Positions 49,351 through 60,100 of a stretch of 64,000 nt of DNA are shown piece by piece. The stretch is from Saprospiraceae bacterium (GTDB lineage: Bacteria > Bacteroidota > Bacteroidia > Chitinophagales > Saprospiraceae), in contig JADJWN010000022.1 in NCBI GenBank assembly GCA_016716335.1, positions 1-64,000 on the forward strand, read 5' to 3'. A program made the position numbers and the translations under genes. A model generated the notes under the pieces. The model was given only the letters and a program-made list of their open reading frames with translations. It was not told the DNA's origin and did no database searches. Position 1 is the first letter of the stretch. Each line of letters starts with the position of its first letter.

Positions 49351-50220
49351 ATGTCCTTTTTGGTAGGGTTGATTTTGTTTTGCGGAATTTCGGGAGTTTT
49401 GATGTTAAAACTTACAGGTACGCTTACCGGTCTGGAGCTGAATAGTGAGCAGGATCTGAAAGATTTACTGCAAAGCGGTGAGCATACTACCCTGCTTAAA
49501 CTGATGATCGGTGCCAACCATATTTTGGTATTTATTCTGGCTCCTGCATTATACCTTATAGCATTGTATCCCGGCAGAATCCGAAAATTTCTGGGACTGA
49601 CAGGTTATCCTTTTACACTCCTGCTTTTTTGTATCATTTTATTGTACATCAGCTACCCTGTCATGAGTTTTCTGGCTGAAATAATGGATAAGATTGCATG
49701 GCCGGAATGGATGCATACAATGGATAAAAACAGTATGGAGCAGCTCGCAGGTGTATTGAAAATGGAAAATTATTTTGATCTTGCAGTAAATCTGATAATA
49801 GTAGCCGTATTGCCCGGTGTAGGCGAGGAATTGCTTTTCCGGGGAATTGTTCAGAACGAAATGCTCAAAAGAACCGGAAAGCCTGTACTGAGTATCCTTC
49901 TGACAGCCGCTATTTTCAGTGCATTTCATTTTCAGGTCAGTGGATTTTTTCCCAAATTTATTATCGGAAGTATCCTCGGATTTGCCTACTTTATCGCAAA
50001 GGATATCCGTCTGCCCATGTTGCTGCATGCACTCAATAATGGCATGCCTACAATGGCTTATTTCATTGCAGGATCTGATTTCAGCAGTTTTGAAAATAGC
50101 GGAGAAGGCAAAATATCACCTTTAGCTGCACTTACATCCCTGGTATTAGGATTATTACTGACCTGGTACATACATTCAAAATATAAAAATCCCGGATATG
50201 CAGAAGAATCAGGTGCTTAG
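49351..50220 (+). CDS. CPBP-family intramembrane metalloprotease
   Basis: An inner-membrane protein of about 289 residues. The CPBP (Abi) signature is complete: GVGEELLFRGIVQNEML (EExxxR), then FSAFHFQVSGFFPKF (FxxxH) and HALNNGMPTMAYF (HxxxN). The family includes prenyl endopeptidases and bacteriocin self-immunity proteins; the substrate here is unknown. The frame opens at a TTG at 49318, but that overlaps a TATATTTTG-like box, so I chose the ATG at 49351 (MSFLVGLILFCGISG). Its last 23 bp overlap the start of cdsA. Confidence 0.88.
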   Translation: MSFLVGLILFCGISGVLMLKLTGTLTGLELNSEQDLKDLLQSGEHTTLLKLMIGANHILVFILAPALYLIALYPGRIRKFLGLTGYPFTLLLFCIILLYISYPVMSFLAEIMDKIAWPEWMHTMDKNSMEQLAGVLKMENYFDLAVNLIIVAVLPGVGEELLFRGIVQNEMLKRTGKPVLSILLTAAIFSAFHFQVSGFFPKFIIGSILGFAYFIAKDIRLPMLLHALNNGMPTMAYFIAGSDFSSFENSGEGKISPLAALTSLVLGLLLTWYIHSKYKNPGYAEESGA

Positions 50221-50999
50221 ACAAAGAAGCATCACAGCAGTTTTTTTTGGGGTGGCAGTAATCTCATTGTTACTGCTTTCTCAGTGGACAGTGGCAGCTT
50301 TACTTTTTGTCATTGCATTGGGTGCCGCTCATGAGTATTTGACCATTACAAAGAATCCGGTCTCCAGACCGGCAGTACTGTTGGTATATGCTTTGATTTA
50401 CTTTCTGATATTTTTTGCCTGCCGTGACAAAGCCGTTCTCTTATTCCTTTGTGCCTTCAACTGTGTTATGTTCATAGCAGCTGTAATACATCTCAAAACT
50501 CCCTTCATCCCACATGAAAGAGCCTCTGCGATCACTGGTCTGCTGTACACAGTACCTTCATCCGCAGTCTTCACCTCCTACCTGTTTCACCACAATCATT
50601 CTGACCATCTCATACTCTTTCATATAATTCTGCTCATTTGGGCCAATGATTCCTTTGCCTATCTGACAGGGTCACGTATTGGTAAAAATAAATTATGGCC
50701 TGCCATTTCACCCGGCAAGACCTGGGAAGGATTTATGGGTGGTGGAATTTTTACAGTAATCACAGCCATCATTATCTATAGCCTGACCGGAGAATACAGC
50801 CTTTTTTTTCTGGATTATTGCCGCAATCATCATCTGGGTCATAGGAACTCTTGGAGACTTGTTTGAATCCTCGATCAAAAGACAGTTCGGTGTTAAGGAT
50901 TCAGGCACAATTCTGCCCGGTCATGGAGGTATTCTGGACAGATTCGACAGTTTTATCTTTGTATTGCCATTTATATTATTTTTGCTGCTCAATTTTTGA
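50198..50999 (+). CDS. cdsA: Phosphatidate cytidylyltransferase (frameshifted)
   Basis: Makes CDP-diacylglycerol, the precursor of all membrane phospholipids. The first 200 residues are intact, with a polytopic helix pattern and ISPGKTWEGFMGGGIF (part of the signature). Then the frame slips near 50800 at a run of eight Ts, and the C-terminal signature GTLGDLFESSIKRQFGVKDSGTILPGHGGILDRFDS reads on perfectly to a stop at 50999. Since cdsA is essential, the slip is probably a sequencing error. Joined, it gives about 266 residues. Its start overlaps the end of the CPBP protease gene, and psd follows 21 bp later. Confidence 0.93.
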
Positions 51000-51020
51000 A
51001 ACAGCAAAACGAACACACCC

Positions 51021-51674
51021 ATGACCATTCACAGAGAAGGATATATCACACTGAGCATCAGTTTTTTTGTACTGGCTCTCTTCAATTATCTACTGCAGAC
51101 TTATTTACCGGGCCACACCCTTACCTTTGTATTTGCGGGGATATCTGTTGCTCTGTTTATTTTTTTGCTATCCTTTTTCCGCAAGCCCGACAGAACCGTT
51201 GCCTCTCCTGATGAGGACAGCATTCTGTCCCCGTGTGACGGCAAAGTAGTGGTCATTGAAAAAGTGACAGAGAACGAATATCTGAAAGGTGAATGTATGA
51301 TGGTATCTGTTTTTATGTCACCTCTTAATGTGCATATCAACTGGTACCCGGTAAACGGAACTGTACTGTATGCCAAATACCATCCGGGTAAGTACATGGC
51401 CGCATGGCACCCCAAGGCATCTACCGAAAATGAGCGAACCAGTATTGCCATAGGCTTCAGACACGGCACACTGCTGCTCAGACAGGTAGCCGGTGCATTG
51501 GCGAGAAGAATTGTATTCTATGCCAGACCTGAAATGCCTGCACGTCAGGGTCATGAACTGGGATTCATCAAATTCGGCTCAAGAGTGGACCTTTATTTAC
51601 CTTTGAATGCTCAGATTCAGGTCAGTCTCGACCAAAAAGTAACAGGCAACCGCACTGTAATTGCCCGCTTTTGA
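51021..51674 (+). CDS. psd: Phosphatidylserine decarboxylase, short (archaeal-type)
   Basis: Produces phosphatidylethanolamine. This is the compact form of about 217 residues, with an N-terminal membrane hairpin (ISFFVLALFNYLLQTYL, LTFVFAGISVALFIFLL) and the core SVFMSPLNVHINWYPVNGTVLYAKYHPGKY. The self-cleaving pyruvoyl serine lies in LGFIKFGSRVDLYLP (the GS pair). It is coupled to cdsA with a 21-bp gap. Together with pssA at 46 kb it completes phosphatidylethanolamine synthesis. It converges on the GH109-like gene. Confidence 0.95.
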   Translation: MTIHREGYITLSISFFVLALFNYLLQTYLPGHTLTFVFAGISVALFIFLLSFFRKPDRTVASPDEDSILSPCDGKVVVIEKVTENEYLKGECMMVSVFMSPLNVHINWYPVNGTVLYAKYHPGKYMAAWHPKASTENERTSIAIGFRHGTLLLRQVAGALARRIVFYARPEMPARQGHELGFIKFGSRVDLYLPLNAQIQVSLDQKVTGNRTVIARF

Positions 51675-51699
51675 TGCAATACTGAGAAAAATCATTCTG

Positions 51700-53061
51700 T
51701 TAATATCTGTCGTCCAACGCAAAAACGGGTTTGCGGTTGATCCACCTGCCATCAGTAAAATCGGGAAATGACTGCACCGCACCACCCTGGGATATTGACT
51801 GCTCAGACAGGCAGGTGATTACAGCCCACGATGCATGATCGTACACATCGAGAGGCATAGGCTCATTATTTTTCAGGGCTTCGACAAATGCATGCAGAAC
51901 AAACCAGTCCATACCTCCGTGTCCGGCATCGGCGGCATCCTTTTCATATTTTCGCCATAATGGATGATCATAGGTCTTAAAATAGGCATCAGCAGGCTCC
52001 CACTTATGGGCAGGACTTCTGCCTTCAATATGTACAGACTTGTTGATATCCATCCAAAGCCCTTTCACTCCCTGTACCCTGAACCCCAGTGAATAAGGAC
52101 GAGGCAGACTGGTATCATGGGATAATACTATGGTCTCTCCCATCGCCGTCTGAATACTGGTAGTGACCACATCTCCCAGCCTGAACTGTATGGTCGCATT
52201 AGGGTGAGAGGCACCTCCCTGAGGATGATCCATAATATACTGATGAAGGCCTCTGGCTTTGGATGCCATGGATGTGAGGCTCACAAATCTGTTGCCCCGG
52301 TTATTATTGATAAAACTGCCGATCGGCCCAATACCATGCGTAGGATATAAATCCCCGTTGCGATATACGGAGTGCTGAGTGCGCCACCGTGCCTCGCTGT
52401 ATCCTTTTTCACCAAACTCCACTCCTCCTCCGTAGTATTGCTTACCATCATTAAATTTTACCTCTCTGAGATCATGCTGATACCCTCCTTCGAGGTGCAC
52501 CAATTCACCAAAAAGCCCCTGACGAACCATATTGAGTGCCGCCATTACATCGCGTCGGTAACACACATTCTCCATAATCATGAAGGGTGTACCCGTACTT
52601 TCCTGAGTTCTCACCATCTGCCAGCATTCCTCCACACTGGCTGCACCGGCTACTTCACAGCCTACCGCGATGCCCATCCGCATTGCATCCACAGACATGG
52701 GTGTGTGCCATTCCCAGGGGGTGCAAATAAGCACTGCGTCGAGCTCTTTACTGTGCAACATTCTTCGATAATCATAATCTCCCCTGGTATATAGGGCAGG
52801 TTTTTTATGCCCTGCCTCCACAACCGCTTTTTCAGCCCTTGCCGCATGATTGGGATCAATATCACATACAGAAGTCACTGTAACATCCTTTCGGTATAGT
52901 GCCAGCTTCAGAGTCTCGTATCCTCTGGCACCTACCCCAATAATACCAAGGCGTATTTTATCTTTCATATTTTCAGAAGGAATATAACTGAATGCCTGAT
53001 TCTGAATACCTATTGCTGCTCCTGCAAGGGTGGTATTGCGAAGGAAGTCTCTGCGATGCAT
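51700..53061 (-). CDS. GH109-like Gfo/Idh/MocA oxidoreductase family protein
   Basis: A 453-residue exported protein. The N-terminus MHRRDFLRNTTLAGAAIG is a Tat-type signal (RR-x-FL). It is followed by the NAD-binding fold LGIIGVGARGYETL and the EVAGAASVEECWQMV, YPTHGIGPIGSF and MDWFVLHAFVEALKNNEP motifs. Together these are typical of the glycoside hydrolase 109 subgroup (alpha-N-acetylgalactosaminidase), which cleaves sugars through an NAD-dependent redox mechanism. Others in the family have other sugar substrates, so the exact one is open. It is a single gene that converges with psd. A surface or periplasmic place is likely. Confidence 0.82.
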   Translation of the reverse strand: MHRRDFLRNTTLAGAAIGIQNQAFSYIPSENMKDKIRLGIIGVGARGYETLKLALYRKDVTVTSVCDIDPNHAARAEKAVVEAGHKKPALYTRGDYDYRRMLHSKELDAVLICTPWEWHTPMSVDAMRMGIAVGCEVAGAASVEECWQMVRTQESTGTPFMIMENVCYRRDVMAALNMVRQGLFGELVHLEGGYQHDLREVKFNDGKQYYGGGVEFGEKGYSEARWRTQHSVYRNGDLYPTHGIGPIGSFINNNRGNRFVSLTSMASKARGLHQYIMDHPQGGASHPNATIQFRLGDVVTTSIQTAMGETIVLSHDTSLPRPYSLGFRVQGVKGLWMDINKSVHIEGRSPAHKWEPADAYFKTYDHPLWRKYEKDAADAGHGGMDWFVLHAFVEALKNNEPMPLDVYDHASWAVITCLSEQSISQGGAVQSFPDFTDGRWINRKPVFALDDRY

Positions 53062-53454
53062 GGATTGTCAAATTTATTTCAGGTAAAAATAACAAAAGAT
53101 CGGAAGTTTTAAAAATACACTTATTTATGCGTACATAAGTATTCAGGGCATCAAACTGTAACATCGTATATCAGTAAAATGAATGGTCAGCAAGGACTGT
53201 GTATCCAGTTATCGAAAACATTCGCTCAACTTTTGATCCGTAGGTGTAAAATATTTGCAACATACGACGGTAATCCGAGAATTAAATAAAATAACAACTC
53301 TCCATCTGGCACGAACCAATATATAGTTCATCTTCCTGCCTTAATCCGTAAACATCACGGACATTTACACCAAATCATGAAAATATCCCTGGAAGGATTG
53401 CTGCGTAGCTAAAATGCTGAATAAAATTTAATTTGAATTCATATTCATAACTAA
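53062..53454. other. Intergenic stretch without recognisable gene
   Basis: Between the divergent GH109-like gene and the histidine kinase promoter I see no coding frame with family resemblance and no RNA gene. A long-range inverted pair GGTGTAAA (about 53242) / TTTACACC (about 53364) is present but too far apart to be a clear regulatory hairpin. Confidence 0.4.
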
Positions 53455-53482
53455 TTGATATTTGAAGAAAGCAATACTTTTG
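53455..53482 (+). promoter_or_regulatory. Promoter for the histidine kinase operon
   Basis: TTG at 53455-53457 and TACTTTTG at 53475-53482 are separated by 17 bp and match the TTG / TAnnTTTG layout. An ATG lies at 53506. Confidence 0.6.
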
Positions 53483-53543
53483 CTCTTAAAGGAATCATCA
53501 ATAGTCATGAAAAAACCATAACGTTATATGTATTATCCTGATA

Positions 53544-55238
53544 ATGTCGGGGATAATCCACTCTGCCATACTGTGTGGACAAAGCGCATTGGTAAAAAAA
53601 CTTGATAGCCTAAGCCATGAGGTAATGGAAAAAAATCCTGCACAGGCATTGAGCTTACTAATCGAATTGGAAAAACAGGTACAGAATCCGTATATAGACT
53701 CCCTGGATTACAGGGTGAAAATGAAGAAGGCCAATGCATTGGAAAGAATGGACTTATTTGACCAGTCGCTTGATATCTGGTTTGCCTTATTGTCGAAATA
53801 CAAAAAGAAAGAAGATGCAGCCAAAGTTGCAGTAATATCTGATGAGATCGGAGGTCATTTTTTTGCCACAGGGCAATATAATGAGGCTTTGGATTTGTAT
53901 TACAGCGCAAAGCAATTATGTATTGAAAAAAGAAATTTTGCAGACACGCTGAAATTGAATATGGAGATTGGATTGAATCTGGCAGGAACGGGTGATTTTG
54001 AGCAAAGTATCAGGATTCTTGAGCATAACATTGAATCAGCTAAGAGATCGGGAAACAAAAAAGCATGGGTTCATGGCGTAGATAATCTCGCTAATGTATA
54101 TCATGAACTGGGCGAATATGAAAAAGCTTTAGAATATCAGCATGTCCTTCTGAATTCGGATGAAGCTAAAGTATCCGATTATCTGAAAATGGCTTTGTTT
54201 CAACATATCACAGAGCTGAATATAGAACTTGGAAGATACCAGACCGCACAAAAATATCTCGACTCCGCATTTCATTATGGATCTGTCATAAATTCCAAAG
54301 AATGGCTTTTTGATTTTCATAAAAACCAGTATCAGATTTACAAAGCTTCCGGCAGATATAAGGACGCTTTGGTACACCACGAAATGTTCCGGACTTTGAA
54401 AGATTCCGTTTTCAATGTCGGATTTCAGAACAAGTTTACAGGTTTGTCATCGCTTTATGAGCTTGAACAAAAGCAAAATAAAATTGAGCTGCTAAATGCA
54501 CAAAATGCATTAGCGACAGTCAGAATCGAAAGACTTACACTTGCAGTCATTATTATAATACTTTTGGCTGTTATTGTAAGTTTATGGTTGAGATACAGAC
54601 ATAAAAAACTGGATAAACTCAGACAGGAGCGATTCAGTCAGACACTGTTGCAGGCACAGGAAGATGAGCGTAAAAGAATTGCCAAAGAATTACATGACAG
54701 TATTGGTCAGAATATTCTGTTTATAAAAAATAAAGTCAGAAAACTTTTTGAAGAATCTGAAACGGAACTTAGTTACTCCATAGATCAGACACTTGAAAAT
54801 GTAAGAAATATATCTAAGGAGTTATACCCTGCGCATCTCGACAAATTAGGCCTTGAAAAATCCGTAGAGTTGCTCGCAAGGCAGGTCACTGAAGAATTTG
54901 GAATATTTGTAAGCAGTGATTTGACGGGTATTGACCAGACTGCTGATAAAGACTTAAAAATCAATATTTTCAGAATCATACAGGAATTCATTAATAATTC
55001 TCTAAAACATGCTGGTGCGAGTGCTGTAAGAGTTACTTCGGAGTTTGGAGGTAAATATCTTCACATTCTGCTTCAGGATAACGGCGTAGGTTTTGACCTG
55101 GAGCAAGTAAGAAACAGGAACAATCCTTCAGTAGGTCTGTATAGTATAGAAGAAAGAGTAAAAATTTTCAAGGGTCGAATTGTTATGCAATCCTCACAGC
55201 ATGAAGGTACACGATTTTCTATACAAATACCTTTATAA
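53544..55238 (+). CDS. TPR histidine kinase (HisKA_3 type)
   Basis: An inner-membrane two-component sensor. About 330 residues of TPR-like helices (NLANVYHELGEYEKALEYQHVLL and similar) form the sensor. A membrane helix (LAVIIIILLAVIVSLWL) follows, then the HisKA_3 dimerisation helix with the phosphorylated His (EDERKRIAKELHDSIGQNI) and an ATPase domain (NNSLKHAGASAVRV, DNGVGFDLEQ, GLYSIEERVKIFKG). The open frame starts at 53544, but the expected signal peptide starts at 53506 (MKN..VICIILIMSGIIHS) if one A is removed from a run, so the true start is probably 53506. A NarL-type regulator follows 12 bp later. The TPR sensor probably faces the periplasm; that is inference. Confidence 0.9.
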   Translation: MSGIIHSAILCGQSALVKKLDSLSHEVMEKNPAQALSLLIELEKQVQNPYIDSLDYRVKMKKANALERMDLFDQSLDIWFALLSKYKKKEDAAKVAVISDEIGGHFFATGQYNEALDLYYSAKQLCIEKRNFADTLKLNMEIGLNLAGTGDFEQSIRILEHNIESAKRSGNKKAWVHGVDNLANVYHELGEYEKALEYQHVLLNSDEAKVSDYLKMALFQHITELNIELGRYQTAQKYLDSAFHYGSVINSKEWLFDFHKNQYQIYKASGRYKDALVHHEMFRTLKDSVFNVGFQNKFTGLSSLYELEQKQNKIELLNAQNALATVRIERLTLAVIIIILLAVIVSLWLRYRHKKLDKLRQERFSQTLLQAQEDERKRIAKELHDSIGQNILFIKNKVRKLFEESETELSYSIDQTLENVRNISKELYPAHLDKLGLEKSVELLARQVTEEFGIFVSSDLTGIDQTADKDLKINIFRIIQEFINNSLKHAGASAVRVTSEFGGKYLHILLQDNGVGFDLEQVRNRNNPSVGLYSIEERVKIFKGRIVMQSSQHEGTRFSIQIPL

Positions 55239-55250
55239 ATCCAAAGATCA

Positions 55251-55881
55251 ATGAAAATACTGATAGCTGATGATCATCCTTTGTTTCGGCAGGGTATAAA
55301 GCAAGCGATAGACCTCATACCCGATACAAAAATTGTAGGACAGGCAGGCGATGGGATGGAAGCGTATCACTTCATTCTCTCAGCAGTGCCGGATTTGGTG
55401 ATACTGGATCTGGAAATGCCGATACTTAATGGTATAGAGTTATGTAAAAAAGTAAAACAAGATTTTTCGCAAATCAAAGTAATTATCCTTACGATGCACA
55501 AGGAAAAACATTTTTTTGATGCTGCAATCCAGGCCGGGGCAAACGGATATATTTTAAAAGACAATGCGGTGGAGGATATTATTACCTGCATAAAAACAGT
55601 TTGGGCAGGCAGGAATTATATAAGTCCGGATATCACAAATTTTCTGACATGTAATACAACACAGGATAACGCTTACAAATTACTCAAGATACTCACACCC
55701 ACCGAAACCGTAATTTTAAAACTCATTTCGGAAGGAAAAACCACCGCTGAAATTGCGAAATTACTTTTTTCAAGCCCAAACACCGTAGAGAATCACCGCT
55801 CTAACATATCCAAAAAACTGGGTCTGGAGCCGAAAAAATGCCTTACTTAAGTTTGCGCTTACAGTAAAATCTATCCTTTAA
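55251..55881 (+). CDS. NarL/FixJ-type response regulator (frameshifted)
   Basis: The partner of the preceding kinase. The receiver domain starts KILIADDHPLFRQGIKQAI with the acidic pair, has the phosphorylated Asp in DLVILDLEMPILNG and the Lys in GYILKDNAVEDI. The C-terminal LuxR-type helix-turn-helix reads LTPTETVILKLISEGKTTAEIAKLLFSSPNTVENHRSNISKKLGLE. The frame slips at the A run near 55835, and the last helix (NALLKFALTVKSIL) is read one frame over, ending at 55881. It binds DNA as a dimer after phosphorylation. Its targets may include the two exported protein genes that follow, though that is only inferred from position. Confidence 0.92.
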
Positions 55882-55978
55882 AGGTTCTTAATATCCCTCG
55901 AAACTGCAGATAGGGGTTACCCACTATTTCAGGAAGATATAGCAGGTACTAATTTTGTTTCAAACAAATTAAGAAACA

Positions 55979-57157
55979 ATGAAAATTTATAACCTCCTGC
56001 TATTGCTGTTTGCTGTAGCATTATGTAAAGCACAGATTACCCTCAGGGCAGAAGATTTTCCCAATCCAGCAGATACTTTCCAGTTGGAAGCTTGGCTTAA
56101 TCCTGCCAAACCCACTTTAACACCCGATAATTTGTGGAATTTTGCCAATCTGGGAATGCCCACGGACAGATACCAGGTGGTTTTCAATGAGGAGGACCTG
56201 GATTTCTTCAAAAGTGCCGGCATAGATGTTTACCGGAGTACCACCAAGGATTTTAATGCCAATTTTTTTTATTATCTGGATCTTGAATTCGATCTGAATG
56301 AATACGGTCTTCAGGAACGTGGTATTTATGTGCCTCTACAGAGATATTCATTAAGTCCCTACACAGGCAATACTTTAGACTCACTCATAATACAGACACA
56401 GGGATATCTGTACAATACATCAGTGGATTATTTACTTTTTCCTATGTCATACAAAAAATCCTGGTCCAGCGCCGGCAGACGGGCTGTCAACTTCAACCTC
56501 ACAGTGAATGCCTTCGGATTGAATAATATACCTGCACAACACGTCTGGTACACATTGCGAAAAGATACGGTAATTTCCTATGGTATCATGCAGATAATGA
56601 CACCTGAAGGTGTATCCCGAAAATATGACGTATTGGTGGATCAAATCGAAACTCATACCATAGACAGTTTCTACCTTGCAGGATCGCCTGCACCACCCGT
56701 ATTACTGAACAATTTTGGCCTTGTGCAAGGTCAAAAGACAAACTTTGGCAACAGAATCAATTTTTACAGAAAAGATTTGTTCTATTATTTTGCCAGCTAC
56801 TATTATGGCGACAGAGCGTTCAATGCACAGCCTTATGAATTTTTCACCTGCCTCAATGGTGCACAATCCAATACTTCATCAGTCAGGGACTCTCATGATA
56901 AATTCAGTTTTACAGTCTTTCCTACCTTATTGCAGTCTGATCAATATCTTAATTTGTTAGTCGCAGGGGCAAAATACGATATGTGTATTTATACTTTAAT
57001 GGATATTGAGGGTCGGACTCTAAAGAAAGGTATACTTGAAAACGGAATATTACATCAGGTGGAATCTACAGTTTTCTCATCTTCCGGATTGTATATTGTT
57101 ACCATACAGGATAACACCGGAAAATATATCACCCATGAAAAAATACAGAAGTATTAA
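55979..57157 (+). CDS. Exported protein with T9SS sorting domain
   Basis: A 392-residue protein with a signal peptide (LLLLLFAVALCKAQ) and a C-terminal type IX secretion domain (FSFTVFPTLLQSDQYLNLLV, MDIEGRTLKKGILENG, SSSGLYIVTIQDNTGKYITHEKI). The middle 280 residues are beta-rich and have no family that I recognise (for example YQVVFNEEDLDFFKSAGIDVYRSTTKDFNANFFYYLDLEF). It is probably exported to the cell surface. A TAATTTTG box lies at 55950-55957. The next gene starts 38 bp later on the same strand, so the two may form an operon. Confidence 0.75.
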   Translation: MKIYNLLLLLFAVALCKAQITLRAEDFPNPADTFQLEAWLNPAKPTLTPDNLWNFANLGMPTDRYQVVFNEEDLDFFKSAGIDVYRSTTKDFNANFFYYLDLEFDLNEYGLQERGIYVPLQRYSLSPYTGNTLDSLIIQTQGYLYNTSVDYLLFPMSYKKSWSSAGRRAVNFNLTVNAFGLNNIPAQHVWYTLRKDTVISYGIMQIMTPEGVSRKYDVLVDQIETHTIDSFYLAGSPAPPVLLNNFGLVQGQKTNFGNRINFYRKDLFYYFASYYYGDRAFNAQPYEFFTCLNGAQSNTSSVRDSHDKFSFTVFPTLLQSDQYLNLLVAGAKYDMCIYTLMDIEGRTLKKGILENGILHQVESTVFSSSGLYIVTIQDNTGKYITHEKIQKY

Positions 57158-57195
57158 GATCAGTATCAATAACCCTTCCTATAATTTGAAAACTC

Positions 57196-60100
57196 ATGAA
57201 ACACATCTTCCAAAAATCAGTAAAAACTATATGCATAGTTTCTCTATTGTTAGCCCATACATTTATTTTGGGTCAGAATGTGGGCATAGGAACACATACA
57301 CCTGATAACTCTGCCATGCTGGATGTAAGTGCCTCAGACAAAGGTTTTCTGATGCCAAGAGTTACAAAAGCCAACAGGCCTGTCAATCCGGCAGATGGCT
57401 TGATAATATATCAAACGGATGAAATACCGGGCATTTACAATTATATACAAGGGGAATGGAGACGAATAATGGACAGCGATATAGAGATTGGTCTCTATTC
57501 CTATGGACCGGATACTGCAGTCACTTTCCAGTTTACCGGCAATGTCCAAACATGGGTGGTACCTGATGGTGTACATTGGGTAAAAATCAATTGCAAAGGA
57601 GCAGAAGGCAGCCTTGGTGTGTGGCATATTCCACTGGTAGCCATAGACTATATGCCGGGAGGTAAAGGGGGAGAATCAGAGGGTTTTCTTCCGGTCACCC
57701 CCGGAGAGACACTTTATGTAAATGTCGGTGGTTTTGTCACAAGCCCTCTTAATGGTACTAATGATCAACTTATTCAGGGAGGCTGGAACGGCGGTGGAAG
57801 TGCAAAAATACTCGTCTCAGGTTCTCAGATTTTTGTTGGAGGTGCAGGTGGTGGAGCAAGTGATGTCAGGCAAGGTGGTAACACGCTTGCTCACCGGAAA
57901 ATTGTGGCTGGAGGTGGAGGAGGAGGTGGCTCTCAGGCCGGAAGAACAGGAGGTGCTGGTGGTGGAATATCAGGGGGTAATCCCTTATGTCCCAATCCTT
58001 CTGCCTGTGGACAGGGAGGTACACAAACCACAGGTAACGCTCCCGGACAAGGTGAAAGTCCCATTGTATCAGGTGTAGGTGCCGGTGGAGGTGGATGGTA
58101 TGGAGGTACGGCAGCTGCTTCTGACAATGGTGCAGGAGGAGGTGGCAGCGGTTTTTTGGATCCATCACTGAGGCAGGCATTTACAAATTCAAATATCAGA
58201 GCCGGTCACGGCATTATCACTATCACCTACAACAGAAATACCAGGTTGGATACAGTAATTCAACTGCCCTATCCCATCAGTCTGTCTTCTGTCAATGATG
58301 CGCTGAATACGGAGAGTTTTGGCCACAAAGCCGTGCTTTTCAGTAATAACGGGACAATTCAAGGTGATGCTTCACAATTTGTTTTTGATGCAGATAATGG
58401 CAGGGCAGGTATTGGATTGAATAATCCGGCGACAAAACTGGAGGTAAAAGGTCATGGCGGCATCAGAGTATCATCCACCAACCCCGGATCAGGAGTATCA
58501 GACTGGATTGCTGCCAGTTTTGGAGGACTTGCGGGTGATAAGGTTGTGGCAGGTATTTTAAATGGAAAGGCCACCATTGGAGCTCATAATCAGGCATTAA
58601 ACAACTGGGACACTTTGGTCATCAATCCCGGTGGCAAGATTGTATTACCCGGCCTGGGTGAATCCGGAAAGAGATTTCTTACTATTGATGCAGATAATAT
58701 TGTAGGTGATACTAGTTTCTTCGGATTCAATAATGGTTTAAAATTATCAGGTGGAAATTTTCAAATAGGCGGACATCTTAACCAATCTACCTCCATTGCC
58801 AGCAATGGTCACACTTTCAGTATCAATTACAGCTTTGAGGGAGAAGGGGGAATATTTGAAGAATTTATACCGGGCGGTTTCGGATACTCTCTGACACCTA
58901 TTGGACAGACATTCAATTTTCCTTACAACTACATACTGAAGCAGATAAAGTTTATATGTGGATTCCCGATTGTAAACGGTACCTTTCAGATATTTCAGGG
59001 CCAGACCATAAGTGGTACACCGCTTGCATCGGGTACACTTAATGTTAATCCTTTTGGCGAAGTAACGATTCCACTGAACAATCTCAACATGGCTGCAAAT
59101 ACCACCTACACATTATATCTTACAGATTGTTATCCACAGATTTCACTGATTGGTGCAGATTGGCCTTTGGGCATACTATTGGATCTAAATGGGAATCCCA
59201 TGCCTTTTGGAGATTTAACTTCAAAATTCGTAGGACTGCCAGATATCCCGGGTTACCATACGCTTAGGGTGGAAGGAAATACCGGAAAAGTTGGCATAGG
59301 GACCCCAATCAATACTCCTTTGTCTTCCACCCTCACCGTTAATGGAAGCAATAACATGAACTCGGGTTCTGCCAACTGGATTTCTGCCAATATCGGTGGT
59401 CAGAATGGTGACCGAATAGTAATGGGACTTTTGAACGGTGAACCCTCAATAGGGGCTCATAATGGTCCACTTACAGGATGGGATACCTTAAATATTACTC
59501 CCGCAGGTAAACTGAAAATAGGACATCTTGCCGGTAATGGAAATAAATTTATGACAGTAAACAATCAGGGCGTAGTAAATGCCCAGGATATTGAAATTGC
59601 ATCCTCCGGTACCACCGGATTGCTGACCTCAACGGATTGGAATACATTCAACAACAAAGTAAGTCCTGCAACAACTGTCAACACTATCGCCCCTCTATCA
59701 GGAGGCGGAACCCTGCATTCCTCACTGACCCTCTCTATGCCACAAGCAAATAGTTCCACAAATGGCTTCCTGTCAGCTACTGACTGGAGTACCTTCAATA
59801 ACAAACAAAATAGTTTACCCAATGCCAGCGGTACTTCCAATGGAATTCTTACCTCCACAGACTGGAATATTTTTAATAACAAACAAAATGCACTCTCCCC
59901 TGCAAGTGGCTCCAATGATGGCATTCTAACAGCAACAGACTGGAATATTTTTAACAACAAGCAAAATGCACTCGCCAATGCAAATGGTTCTACTAATGGC
60001 ATTCTAACAGCAGCAGACTGGAATACCTTTAATAATAAATATAATTTGCCCAACCTGTCTAATGGCAGTATTTTGTTTTCAAATGGCAACAATATTACGG

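Noticed and set aside
57866..58180. Minus-strand open frame opposite the Gly-rich region
   Set aside because: It is rich in His, Leu and Pro only because it is the reverse of Gly-rich codons; no start region or family.
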